DNA of 64,000 nt from Odoribacteraceae bacterium (lineage in GTDB: Bacteria; Bacteroidota; Bacteroidia; Bacteroidales; Marinifilaceae), in contig JAIROI010000025.1 of assembly GCA_031257615.1 (NCBI GenBank), positions 1-64,000 of the forward strand, written 5' to 3'. Both the position numbers and the translations under genes were made by a program. Every line of letters begins with the position of its first letter. Within the stretch, counting starts at the first letter, position 1. The notes under the pieces are model-generated. The model was not told the DNA's origin, searched no databases, and saw only the letters and a program-made list of their open reading frames with translations. Positions 17,007 to 25,169 of this stretch are shown here, piece after piece.

Positions 17007-18188
17007 CTATACTACTTTATGACAAAGGAGTAGCACCCCTCCCCGTCCCGCGAGGGTCGTGGCGAACAAATGGACGTCTCCGCCCTCTTTGATGCCGCTT
17101 TTCTCGCGCAGCGCGGCGACGGGAAGCGTGAAATTGCGCGCAGTGATGTTCGCCTTCGGGTAGCGCGCGGCGAGAAGCTTGAGGGCCTTCCCCGAAAAAT
17201 CGACGACCTCGTCCGCGGCGAAGATCCTTCCGGGGAAGTCAGTGATAAGGTTGTCAGAGGTATAGAGATTGCCGCGCGGGTGCAACTTTTCGACGCGAAA
17301 GCGCGTGGCGACGGTCTTGAAAGCGCCGGCTTTCAGGAGCGCGCTGTTCGGCTCGTAGAGGAAGGCCCGGACGACGGTCGCCTGCTCGGGAACGGCCTCC
17401 TGCTCCTCTTGCCGGGTAAAAGAGAGGCGCTGCTCCGCGCCGGCAGTGATATTGACAGCGTGGAGGATAGCCTGCCCGGGCCGGTATTCCTTGCCCAGGA
17501 TAAGGAGCAACTCCTTGCACTCGTTTTTTACCGCCAGGACGTGCACCTCCTCGCATTCGGGGAAAAAGTGGAGCGTTTCGACAATGTCGAGCATCGGGGA
17601 ACATTTCACGATGACGCGACGGGCGCGTTCCAGCAGCAACGGTTTCAACTGGAGCGCGTCCGGTTCGCAATCGGCGAGGGTAAAGACGCGCTTGTTTTCC
17701 TTTGTCCTGCGGGAGGGGTCTATATAAAAGGTGTCGACCGCGACAGTGCCCGCGACGTTGCCCGCGTCCTCGCGGAGCACGCGGGCGTTCGCTACGTTCA
17801 ACACCTCGAAGTTGTCCCGCGCGGCGCGACAGCAAGCGGGATCTCGCTCGACGTAAATCATTTCCCGCGCCGCCCGGGAGAGGTAATAGGCATCCGAGCC
17901 AAGCCCGCCGGTCAGGTCGCAGGCGGTCTCCCCGACGAGGAGTCGTTGTTTGTATCTGGCGGTAATCTCCGAGGAAGCCTGTTCAACGGCGAGGCGAGAG
18001 GGGTAGACCACGCGTCGTTCCGCGTGCCACGTCGGGAGTTTTTCCCGCGCCGCCTGCCGGGCGATGATCTGCTCGACGACGAAGGGCATCTCCACGCCGG
18101 GGTACTTGCTGGCAGAGAGGAGCAAGCGATCCGTCGCGTCTTGCTCGTGCGAGCGGATGAATTCGATCAATTCGGGAGTCAATTGCAT
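17007..18188 (-). CDS. Class I SAM-dependent methyltransferase with THUMP-like domain
   Basis: Bacteroidetes-typical methyltransferase of about 390 residues. The central Rossmann domain shows SAM motif I as ACDLTGGLGSDAYYLS (about 88-103), an acidic post-I residue in MIYVERDP, and FYIDPSRRTKENKR (about 152-165), the position of the catalytic loop in related RNA methyltransferases. The C-terminal part (about 290-390) matches the THUMP-like domain of this family, which suggests an RNA substrate. No experimental function is known to me. It starts 54 bp downstream of tRNA-Cys on the same strand and may be co-transcribed with it. Confidence 0.82.
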   Translation of the reverse strand: MQLTPELIEFIRSHEQDATDRLLLSASKYPGVEMPFVVEQIIARQAAREKLPTWHAERRVVYPSRLAVEQASSEITARYKQRLLVGETACDLTGGLGSDAYYLSRAAREMIYVERDPACCRAARDNFEVLNVANARVLREDAGNVAGTVAVDTFYIDPSRRTKENKRVFTLADCEPDALQLKPLLLERARRVIVKCSPMLDIVETLHFFPECEEVHVLAVKNECKELLLILGKEYRPGQAILHAVNITAGAEQRLSFTRQEEQEAVPEQATVVRAFLYEPNSALLKAGAFKTVATRFRVEKLHPRGNLYTSDNLITDFPGRIFAADEVVDFSGKALKLLAARYPKANITARNFTLPVAALREKSGIKEGGDVHLFATTLAGRGGVLLLCHKVV

Positions 18189-18241
18189 GTGTCAATGGCA
18201 TAAAAGAAAGACGACCACCCGAATGAAGTGGTCGTCACCTG

Positions 18242-18312
18242 AGGTCGGTAGCAGAATCGAACTGCTGTACACGGTTTTGCAGACCGTTGCCTAACCGCTC
18301 GGCCAACCGACC
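18242..18312 (-). tRNA. tRNA-Cys (anticodon GCA)
   Basis: A 71-nt cloverleaf on the minus strand: acceptor stem GGTCGGT/ACCGACC with U73, D arm with GCC/GGC, anticodon stem ACGGT/ACCGT around loop CTGCAAA (anticodon GCA), and T arm AGCAG-TTCGATT-CTGCT. CCA is not encoded. U73 and GCA are standard cysteine identity elements. Confidence 0.95.
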
Positions 18313-18331
18313 CTGTCGCGATTTTGCTGGG

Positions 18332-18362
18332 CAAAATTAGGCGGATTATTCGACACGCGCAA
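18332..18362 (-). promoter_or_regulatory. Promoter of tRNA-Cys
   Basis: Minus strand: TTG at 18360-18362, a 20-bp spacer, then TAATTTTG at 18332-18339. The expected start near 18325 is about 13 nt before the mature tRNA. Confidence 0.6.
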
Positions 18363-18374
18363 GAGTCTCCCGAA

Positions 18375-18737
18375 TTATTTTGAAAGCGTGACGCTGCTCG
18401 CCGCGATTTTCCCTCCCAGCGGGGGATTGAGCTTGGAGATCTTGACGGTCGCGCGGAGGAGTTCGGGAAAAGCGTCGTGAAGGGCGTCGAGGATACGCCG
18501 GGCGACATGCTCCAGCAGGCGAGAGGGGATTTTCATCTCGCGGGCGACGATCTCGTACGCGGAGAGATAGTTCAACGCATCGCGAATGTCATCACTGACA
18601 GAAGCCTTGTCGCAATCGGCGACCAACGAGACATGCGCGAGGAATTTGTTTCCCACGACGCGTTCCGCTTCGTAACAGCCGTGATAAGCAAAGAATTCCA
18701 TTCCTTCAATTTCGATGATTCCTTCCATGTGTTTCAT
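18375..18737 (-). CDS. folB: Dihydroneopterin aldolase FolB
   Basis: Folate pathway enzyme that splits 7,8-dihydroneopterin to 6-hydroxymethyl-dihydropterin and glycolaldehyde. The 120 residues match the family length. Landmarks: IEIEGMEFFAYHGCYEAERVVGNKF at the N-terminus with the conserved YHGCYEAE substrate-site segment, LLEHVARRILDAL in the middle, and the C-terminal KISKLNPPLGGKIAASSV with the active-site region. Alternative start three codons in (ATG at 18728). Likely transcribed separately from tRNA-Cys downstream. Confidence 0.93.
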   Translation of the reverse strand: MKHMEGIIEIEGMEFFAYHGCYEAERVVGNKFLAHVSLVADCDKASVSDDIRDALNYLSAYEIVAREMKIPSRLLEHVARRILDALHDAFPELLRATVKISKLNPPLGGKIAASSVTLSK

Positions 18738-18814
18738 GATTTTTCGTGCGCGAAGTAAGGGACTTTTCCTGACTTCGGGGAACGAAGTCGTATATTTGTT
18801 CCCTCGTGATTTTT

Positions 18815-18915
18815 CACAAAATAAAGAAAGGGACGATTCACATCGTCCCTTAAGATTGCATTACTAACTACTAACCTAAACCATACAAACTTATGAAAAA
18901 TCTCTAATTGTTTTG
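18815..18915 (-). ncRNA. Candidate small RNA of about 100 nt
   Basis: A short complete transcription unit on the minus strand: a TACCTTTG promoter box at 18922-18929, about 65 nt of AU-rich sequence with no usable reading frame, then an 8-bp hairpin (GGGACGAT/ATCGTCCC, 18830-18849) followed by TTTCTTTATTTT. It lies in a 420-bp gap between folB and cysQ. I cannot assign it to a known RNA family. It could also be a leader fragment. Confidence 0.45.
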
Positions 18916-18921
18916 ACGTGA

Positions 18922-18929
18922 CAAAGGTA
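18922..18929 (-). promoter_or_regulatory. -7 promoter box of the candidate small RNA
   Basis: Minus-strand TACCTTTG, a perfect TAnnTTTG box. No clear -33 TTG at the usual distance. Confidence 0.5.
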
Positions 18930-19157
18930 AGGCGCTTTACGGGGAGGACCATCATGTTTTGTGTTAAAAAAACTTCTTTGCGTAGTTAATAATGACTAAT
19001 ATCTCAGACGTACTTTTCTTAAAATAATCGCCGCTTTTACTTCTAAATTGTCAGCATAAGGCACATAACAGCTTACAGTGTGGTGAAACATCCTGTCTAT
19101 ATATTAATTTATATGATTACGGCGGAGAGGATAGAGATTATTTCGTAGCTTTAAGCG

Positions 19158-20015
19158 ATGGAAAAAATAGAACCAGACATGATCATCGACGAAAAAGACA
19201 TCACTGAAGTACAGTGTATTGCAGAGAAAGCGGGGGAAATGATAAGTGAATACTACCGTTCACAAGAATTTGCCACCGAGTTGAAAAAGGACTTCTCTCC
19301 GTTGACAGACGCCGATAAAGCCTCGAATCGCCACATCGTATCGGAGTTAAAGAGGCTTTTCCCACAGATTCCGGTCATTAGCGAGGAGTCCGAGTTGCCC
19401 GATTATCGCTCGCGTTCCGCCTGGAAAAGGTTGTGGATCGTTGATCCGCTGGACGGGACGCAGGAATTTATTCATCGAATCGGGCGTTTTTGCGTGAATA
19501 TTGCCCTGATCGAGGGCAAAAAGCCCGTCTTCGGGATGATTAACGTGATTTCCGACGGAGAAATTCTGTGGGGGCTACGCGGGAAAGGGTGCTTTATCAG
19601 CAGGGACGGACGGACGGAGATGCTGCAACCGCGACCGCGAACAGGAAAGCTGAGGATTGCCGTGAGTCGTTTCCACGTTACGGAGAAGGAGTTGCAGTAT
19701 ATTGATCACTTGCAGGAGAGGGGCCGCGAGGTAGAGATCGTGCCTCTGGGGGCTTCTTCCAAATATTGCATGATGGCCAAGGGCGAGATCGACCTCCTCC
19801 CCAAGTTCGGGCCTTGTTCGGAGTGGGATGTGGCGGCCGGCCAGGTGATTGTCGAGGCGACCGGGGGGGCGATCGCGTGCGTCGAATCGGGAAAGGCGAT
19901 GGAATATAACAAGCCTTCGATGCTTGTCCCTCCGTTCATCGTGTTCGGAAAGAGGGTGCGCGAGATGATCCTCGACGGAAATACCGATTTCCAGTGGAAG
20001 GTGGATGTTAAATAA
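19158..20015 (+). CDS. cysQ: 3'(2'),5'-bisphosphate nucleotidase CysQ
   Basis: Inositol-monophosphatase-fold phosphatase that converts 3'-phosphoadenosine 5'-phosphate to AMP, recycling the by-product of sulfate activation and sulfotransfer. Metal-binding motifs are present: SEES (about 75-78), DPLDGT (96-101) and the C-terminal WDVAAGQVIVEATGG. The 285 residues fit CysQ. The N-terminus is slightly extended (MEKIEPDMIIDEKD) compared with E. coli. The M18 aminopeptidase gene follows after 15 bp in the same direction, so the two are likely co-transcribed. Confidence 0.92.
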   Translation: MEKIEPDMIIDEKDITEVQCIAEKAGEMISEYYRSQEFATELKKDFSPLTDADKASNRHIVSELKRLFPQIPVISEESELPDYRSRSAWKRLWIVDPLDGTQEFIHRIGRFCVNIALIEGKKPVFGMINVISDGEILWGLRGKGCFISRDGRTEMLQPRPRTGKLRIAVSRFHVTEKELQYIDHLQERGREVEIVPLGASSKYCMMAKGEIDLLPKFGPCSEWDVAAGQVIVEATGGAIACVESGKAMEYNKPSMLVPPFIVFGKRVREMILDGNTDFQWKVDVK

Positions 20016-20030
20016 AACAATAACATAGGT

Positions 20031-21332
20031 ATGGAACAGAAACTTGCTAACGACTTAATTGATTTTATCCACAAGAGTCCCGCGAATTATCACGCAGTGA
20101 CGAACGTCAAACAAGAGTTGACGGAACAAGGTTTTCTCCTTCTTTCCCAGGGCGATCCGTGGGCGCTCGAAAAGGGAGGAAAATACATGGTGACGCAGAA
20201 CGACTCCTCCCTGTTCGCTTTCGAGATCGGCCGCGGGGATCACGCGAAGGACGGTTTCAGCCTGATTTGCGCGCATTCCGACTCTCCCACCTTCCGCGTG
20301 AAGCCGAACTCGGAAATTCCGGTGGCGGGGAAATACCTGAAACTAAACACGGAGGTCTACGGCGGCCCGATCCTCTACACGTGGTTCGACCGTCCGCTCT
20401 CCCTCGCTGGACGGGTGTTACTCAAGGGGAAAAGTCCCTTGCAACCGAAGACGCGTCTCGTGCATTTTGATCGCCCGTTGCTCGTGATTCCCCACCTCGC
20501 GATCCACTTCAACCGGGCGGTCAACGAGCAGGGAAACCCGCTAAGCAAGCAGAAGGATATGCTGCCAGTCCTGGGAATGATCAACGAGCATTTCGAGAAA
20601 GAACGCTTCTTGTTGCGGCTGGTAGCCAGAGAACTTGACGTGCCGGAGGAGGATATTCTCGATTTCGACCTGACCCTCCACGAGCACGCGAGGGGACATC
20701 TCTGCGGCCTCAACGAAGAGTTTATCTCCAGCGGCAAATTGGACGACCTCGCGATGGTTCATGCCGGGGTAAAGGCCCTTGTGGGAGCGAGTGAGCGTCC
20801 GCGTCGCACGCGCGTGTTGGCCATCTTCGACAACGAGGAAGTGGGGAGCGGGACGAAGCAGGGAGCTGCCTCGCCGGTTTTGCGCACGATCATCGAGCGG
20901 ATTGTTTTCGGGATGGGCGGGTCTCCGGAGGATCTTTACAGGGCCATCCACCACTCGTTTATGATCTCAGCCGACATGGCGCACGCCCTCCACCCGAATT
21001 ACGCGGAGAAACACGACCCGACGAACCACCCTGTCATCAACGGCGGACCGGTTATCAAGTTCAATGCCAACCAAAAGTACGTGACGGACGGCGATTCGGC
21101 CGCGGTATTCGAGACCGTTTGCAGGGAGGCCGGCGTTCCGTGCCAGCATTTCGTGAATCACTCCGACATGGCGGGAGGATCGACGCTGGGCAATCTCCTG
21201 CTGTCGCAAATGGAGATGCGCGGTGTAGACGTCGGCAATCCGATGTGGGGAATGCACTCCGTGCGGGAGACCGCGGGGGTAAAAGACCACGCTTACATGA
21301 TCAAGGCGTTCACTACCTTTTACAATCTTTAG
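20031..21332 (+). CDS. M18 family (aspartyl-type) aminopeptidase
   Basis: Cytoplasmic zinc aminopeptidase of family M18, which removes N-terminal residues, commonly acidic ones, from peptides. Metal-site landmarks: CAHSDSPTFRVKP (His82, Asp84), LNEEFISSGKLDDLA, FDNEEVGSGTKQGA and MISADMAHALHPNY, plus the C-terminal GIHS-like segment as MWGMHSVRETAG. The length of 433 residues is normal. Translation starts 15 bp after cysQ. It is convergent with the M48 protease gene and separated from it by a bidirectional terminator. Confidence 0.94.
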   Translation: MEQKLANDLIDFIHKSPANYHAVTNVKQELTEQGFLLLSQGDPWALEKGGKYMVTQNDSSLFAFEIGRGDHAKDGFSLICAHSDSPTFRVKPNSEIPVAGKYLKLNTEVYGGPILYTWFDRPLSLAGRVLLKGKSPLQPKTRLVHFDRPLLVIPHLAIHFNRAVNEQGNPLSKQKDMLPVLGMINEHFEKERFLLRLVARELDVPEEDILDFDLTLHEHARGHLCGLNEEFISSGKLDDLAMVHAGVKALVGASERPRRTRVLAIFDNEEVGSGTKQGAASPVLRTIIERIVFGMGGSPEDLYRAIHHSFMISADMAHALHPNYAEKHDPTNHPVINGGPVIKFNANQKYVTDGDSAAVFETVCREAGVPCQHFVNHSDMAGGSTLGNLLLSQMEMRGVDVGNPMWGMHSVRETAGVKDHAYMIKAFTTFYNL

Positions 21333-21343
21333 CGGCCCGACGC

Positions 21344-21381
21344 AATTGTGCCGTAGGGCGTTTCCGCTCTACGGCACAATT
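21344..21381. terminator. Bidirectional terminator between convergent genes
   Basis: A 13-bp stem (AATTGTGCCGTAG at 21344-21356 with its complement at 21369-21381) lies between the M18 and M48 genes. T-runs are short on both sides. Confidence 0.75.
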
Positions 21382-21419
21382 ACATTCCTCCCTCCCCGCT
21401 AACTTCCGAACACGCCCCG

Positions 21420-22370
21420 TCAGAACTGCTCCAGTACCTCGATACGCTTTTGGATGGGCGGGTGAGTAGCAAACAACCCGCTGAGGGCGTTTTTCCTGGA
21501 CGGATGTTCGATAAAAAGTTGCGCCACATCATCTCGTTTTACCGCCTCCACGTCCGGGTCCGCGGAAATGGCCCGGAGAGCGGAGGCGAGGGCCAGCGGC
21601 TTCCCTGTCATGGCGGCGGCGCCGGCGTCTGCCATATACTCCCGTTTCCGGGAGATCGCCAATCGCGTCAGGTTTGCGAAAAAATAACCGATCACAGCCA
21701 CCACGATCAATATAATAAGGAGCACCGCCCCGTTATTTTTCTTGTTGCCCCGGTAAGCGGTAGAATAAAGGAGCGCTTTTTGGGCCATTCCGGCCAGCAT
21801 GGCGAAGATACCCACGAAAACGATAGAAACGATCAGCAGGCGCACGTCCCTGTGCCGGATATGGGAAAGCTCGTGAGCGATCACTCCTTCCAACTCGTCA
21901 TCATTCAGTTTCCTAATGATTCCTGTTGTAAGTGTCACCGCGTAAGTGCGTGCATTCACGCCGCTGGCGTAAGCATTCAGTGAATCATCGTTGATCACAT
22001 TCACGCGCGGCATCGTCATCCCTTGCGACACGCACAAATTCTCCACGAGATTATACACCCGTTTATTCTCCTTTCGTTCCAGGGGGCGGGCGCCGGTAGC
22101 CGCGTTAATGATGGAGGTGTTAGCGAAATAAGCAATAACAAACCACAGCGAGACTCCCCCGACCACGTAGGGCAGCGCCGCCCAGGTAAACGCGGAAGCC
22201 ATCTCCATCGGGGAGGCGGTTTCATTCACCTGTTCCTTGCTGCCGGCCCAAACGAGCAGATAGGCAAACAAAAAGGTGAGGAATACGATCAGGCACGGAA
22301 ACGCGAGAAGCAGCAACACCGAATAGGCATTGTTGCGAACTCGTTGGGTTTCTATCCCGACGTACTGCAC
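21420..22370 (-). CDS. M48 family membrane metallopeptidase (HtpX-like)
   Basis: Inner-membrane zinc protease related to HtpX, involved in membrane-protein quality control. Two N-terminal transmembrane helices (about 15-42 and 65-84) precede the catalytic domain with HELSH at 166-170 and the third ligand at Glu244 in REYMADAGA. Two further hydrophobic segments lie between them (about 178-198 and 215-233). The gene begins 3 bp after lemA. A LemA-M48 pair is a recurrent arrangement in bacteria, which suggests that the two proteins work together. Confidence 0.93.
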   Translation of the reverse strand: MQYVGIETQRVRNNAYSVLLLLAFPCLIVFLTFLFAYLLVWAGSKEQVNETASPMEMASAFTWAALPYVVGGVSLWFVIAYFANTSIINAATGARPLERKENKRVYNLVENLCVSQGMTMPRVNVINDDSLNAYASGVNARTYAVTLTTGIIRKLNDDELEGVIAHELSHIRHRDVRLLIVSIVFVGIFAMLAGMAQKALLYSTAYRGNKKNNGAVLLIILIVVAVIGYFFANLTRLAISRKREYMADAGAAAMTGKPLALASALRAISADPDVEAVKRDDVAQLFIEHPSRKNALSGLFATHPPIQKRIEVLEQF

Positions 22371-22373
22371 GGT

Positions 22374-22937
22374 TTAAAACTGAATTTGTGGGGTTTTCTC
22401 GGCCTCTTCTCGTCCCGCGGCGCCGAGATCGAACATCGTTTCCTTATGAAACCCGAACATGCCGGCGATGATATTCGAGGGAAAACTCTCCACGGCATAA
22501 TTCAATTCCTTGGTCGCGGAATTGAAAAAGCGCCTTGTGGCAGCCAGTTTATTTTCCACATCGGCGACTTCCTCTTGCAATTGCAAGAAATTCGTGTTTG
22601 CCTTCAGGTCGGGATAAGCCTCGAGAGTCACCTTCAATCCGGCGAGAGCGGACGTCAGCACGTTCTCGGCGGCGATCTTCTCGTTGATACCTTGTGCGCT
22701 AACGGCGTCATTTCGCGCGCGAATAACCTTTTCGAGGGTCTCTTTCTCGTGGCTCGCGTACCCTTTGACGGTGGCCACGAGTTGTGGAATCAAGTCGTGT
22801 CGTTGTTTCAGTTGCACGTCGATATTCGCGAACGCGTTCTCTCGATTATTCCTAAAGCGCACCAGCGCGTTATACTTAGCGACGCAATAGATTACGAGCA
22901 GCGCCGCGATTCCCAGTACGATCCATCCTATAGCCAT
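22374..22937 (-). CDS. lemA: LemA family protein
   Basis: Membrane-anchored helical-bundle protein of the LemA family, function not well defined. It has one N-terminal transmembrane helix with a short outside tail (MAIGWIVLGIAALLVIYCVA), then long amphipathic helices with the family signature VQLKQRHDLIPQLVATVKGY and NTNFLQLQEEVADVENKLAA. At 187 residues it is of normal size. It is the first gene of a lemA-M48 operon and has a good promoter at 22961-22990. Confidence 0.94.
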   Translation of the reverse strand: MAIGWIVLGIAALLVIYCVAKYNALVRFRNNRENAFANIDVQLKQRHDLIPQLVATVKGYASHEKETLEKVIRARNDAVSAQGINEKIAAENVLTSALAGLKVTLEAYPDLKANTNFLQLQEEVADVENKLAATRRFFNSATKELNYAVESFPSNIIAGMFGFHKETMFDLGAAGREEAEKTPQIQF

Positions 22938-22960
22938 AACAAATCATTTAAAAACCGTTG

Positions 22961-22990
22961 CAAAGGTAATTGTTCGGGAGTAACTTCCAA
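22961..22990 (-). promoter_or_regulatory. Promoter of the lemA-M48 operon
   Basis: Minus strand: TTG at 22988-22990, a 19-bp spacer, then TACCTTTG at 22961-22968, a full match to the Bacteroidetes primary promoter. Predicted start near 22954, about 17 nt before the ATG. Confidence 0.65.
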
Positions 22991-23036
22991 GTCGTTTTTG
23001 CGGAAACCTCAACAGTTTGTCACCTCTCGCGGGGAC

Positions 23037-25067
23037 TCATCGCACGATCGCTCCCGGTTCGACGGCCTTGTCCGGAGCAACGAAAGAAAGCTTCCCGTCG
23101 GGGTCTTCGGCCATCAGGATCATTCCTTTAGACTCGATCCCTTTGAGCATCCTGGGCATCAGATTCGCCACCACGCACACCTGTTTCCCCGTCACTTCTT
23201 CGGGGGAAAACTGCTCGGCGATGCCGGAGACGACGGTTCGTTGTTCCGTCCCCATATCCACCGTCAACCGCATCAATTTCTTTGTCTTGGCGACCTTCTC
23301 CGCGGCCACGACGGTTCCGACCCGGATGTCCATCCTTCCAAAGTCGTCGATGGATACATCTTCCTTGGCGGGAGCGCTTTGTGTCTCGCGTGCGGCGAGT
23401 CTTCTCTTTTTCTCTTCAAGCCGATCCACCTGCATTTGGATCGTCTTGTCTTCAATCTTTTCGAACAACAATCCGCCTTCTCCCAGCGCATGTCCGGCGG
23501 CTACTGCATTCATCCCCATATCCTTCCAGGCGACGGGGTCGATGGCCATAAACTCCCTCAGACGCGCCGAGGAGAAGGGCATAAAAGGCTCCATCAGTGT
23601 CGAGAGGCTTGCGGCCACTTGCAGGCAGACATTCAGCACCGTAGCCACGCGGTCCGGTTCCTTCTCGGCGATCTTCCACGGTTCGGTATCGGCCAGGTAC
23701 TTGTTCCCGGTCCGCGCCAGTCCCATCGCCTCTCGCAGAGCGTCGCGGAAGTGGAACGTATTCAGGCACATTTCCACCCTTTCGACGCTCTTGTTGATCT
23801 CCTCCATCACCTCCTTATCCCTTTCCGTCACCTCGCCTCGCGCCGGCACGCGGTTATCGTGATACTTCCTTGTCAGCACGAGGGCACGGTTGACGAAATT
23901 CCCGTAGATCGCCACAAGTTCGTTATTATTACGCGCTTGGAAGTCTTTCCAGGTAAAGTCGCTATCTTTTGTTTCCGGGGCGATCGCGGTGAGCACGTAG
24001 CGGAGCACGTCTTGTTTGTCCTTAAAATCAACAAGGTACTCGTGCAGCCAGATTGCCCAGTCTCGCGTGGTGGAGATCTTCTCGCCTTCCAGGTTGAGAA
24101 ACTCGTTTGCTGGCACATTATCCGGCAGATTATAAGTCCCTTCGGCCTTCAGCATGGCGGGGAAGATGATGCAATGGAAGACGATATTATCCTTACCGAT
24201 GAAGTGCACGATTCTCGTTTCCGGGTCTTTCCAGTAGGTTTCCCATTCCGGGGTAAGTTCCTTGGTCGCGGAGACATAGCCGATGGGTGCATCAAACCAG
24301 ACGTAGAGCACCTTACCTTCACAATCATCCAGCGGCACGGGAATTCCCCAGTCGAGATCTCGCGTCACGGCCCGCGGTTGCAAACCGCTATCCAGCCAGG
24401 ATTTGCACTGCCCGTACACGTTGGGTTTCCACTCCTCGTGTTCTTTCAGTATCCACTCTTTCAGCCAATTCTCGTACTCGTCCAGGGGCAGGTACCAGTG
24501 TGTCGTTTCCTTCAATTCCGGGACATTTCCGGTGATTGCCGAGAGCGGGTGTATTAAATCCGTCGCGTTCAAGCTCGTACCACATGCCTCGCATTGATCC
24601 CCGTAAGCGCGTTCATTCCCGCAATGCGGGCAAGTGCCAACGATATACCGGTCGGGCAGAAACTGTTTCGCGGCCTCGTCGTAGAACTGCATCGAGGAGC
24701 GTTGTACGAACTTCCCGTCGTCGTGCAACTTCTTAAAAAAGTCGGAAGCGAGTTCGTGGTGCACGGGTGAACTTGTCCGCGAGTAGACGTCGAAGGAGAT
24801 GCCCAGCTCGGCGAACGCCTGTTTGATCATCTCGTGGTATCGATCGATAATTGCCTTGGGGCTAACGCCTTCCTTCCTGGCCTTGATCGCGATAGGCACG
24901 CCGTGTTCGTCTGATCCTCCGATCAGCAGCACCTCTTCTCCTTTCAGTCTGAGGTATCTGGCGTAGATGTCTGCCGGCACGTACACCCCGGCGAGGTGTC
25001 CCACGTGCACCGGACCATTCGCGTACGGTAGCGCGGTAGTCACCAGTGTTCGTTTAAATTCGCTCAT
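23037..25067 (-). CDS. metG: Methionyl-tRNA synthetase
   Basis: Charges tRNA-Met in the cytoplasm. The class I signature is HVGH (21-24) and the KMSKS loop reads EKISTTRDW. The zinc-knuckle region has [18 protein letters not shown] (four cysteines). The anticodon-binding helical domain runs to about 560, and the last ~110 residues form the EMAPII/Trbp111-like tRNA-binding domain ([20 protein letters not shown], then [15 protein letters not shown]). At 676 residues it is the usual long form. It is divergent from the C26-M19 fusion gene; a -7 box lies at 25104-25111. Confidence 0.97.
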   Translation of the reverse strand: MSEFKRTLVTTALPYANGPVHVGHLAGVYVPADIYARYLRLKGEEVLLIGGSDEHGVPIAIKARKEGVSPKAIIDRYHEMIKQAFAELGISFDVYSRTSSPVHHELASDFFKKLHDDGKFVQRSSMQFYDEAAKQFLPDRYIVGTCPHCGNERAYGDQCEACGTSLNATDLIHPLSAITGNVPELKETTHWYLPLDEYENWLKEWILKEHEEWKPNVYGQCKSWLDSGLQPRAVTRDLDWGIPVPLDDCEGKVLYVWFDAPIGYVSATKELTPEWETYWKDPETRIVHFIGKDNIVFHCIIFPAMLKAEGTYNLPDNVPANEFLNLEGEKISTTRDWAIWLHEYLVDFKDKQDVLRYVLTAIAPETKDSDFTWKDFQARNNNELVAIYGNFVNRALVLTRKYHDNRVPARGEVTERDKEVMEEINKSVERVEMCLNTFHFRDALREAMGLARTGNKYLADTEPWKIAEKEPDRVATVLNVCLQVAASLSTLMEPFMPFSSARLREFMAIDPVAWKDMGMNAVAAGHALGEGGLLFEKIEDKTIQMQVDRLEEKKRRLAARETQSAPAKEDVSIDDFGRMDIRVGTVVAAEKVAKTKKLMRLTVDMGTEQRTVVSGIAEQFSPEEVTGKQVCVVANLMPRMLKGIESKGMILMAEDPDGKLSFVAPDKAVEPGAIVR

Positions 25068-25103
25068 TGATTCGTTTTAAATTTTATTACTCGGAATGGG
25101 TTG

Positions 25104-25132
25104 CAAATGTAGTTATTTTCGTCATATCTTCG
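25104..25132. promoter_or_regulatory. Divergent promoter boxes for metG (-) and the C26-M19 operon (+)
   Basis: Minus-strand TACATTTG (25104-25111) points at metG, with a start near 25097. On the plus strand, TTG (25101-25103), a 21-bp spacer and TATCTTCG (25125-25132) point at the operon beginning at 25170, with a start near 25139. The two promoters overlap, so expression may be mutually coupled. Confidence 0.5.
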
Positions 25133-25169
25133 TGCGCGTTTAAACAACGACTTCGGCCGCGGGGTTGAA

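Noticed and set aside
16529-17092. Open frames on both strands encoding heptapeptide repeats
   Set aside because: They are produced by the 21-bp period, which is divisible by three and free of stops. They lack normal codon use and conserved starts, and overlap on both strands.
18734-18955. A 73-codon minus-strand frame between folB and cysQ
   Set aside because: It runs through a promoter box and a terminator-like hairpin; the small-RNA interpretation fits better.
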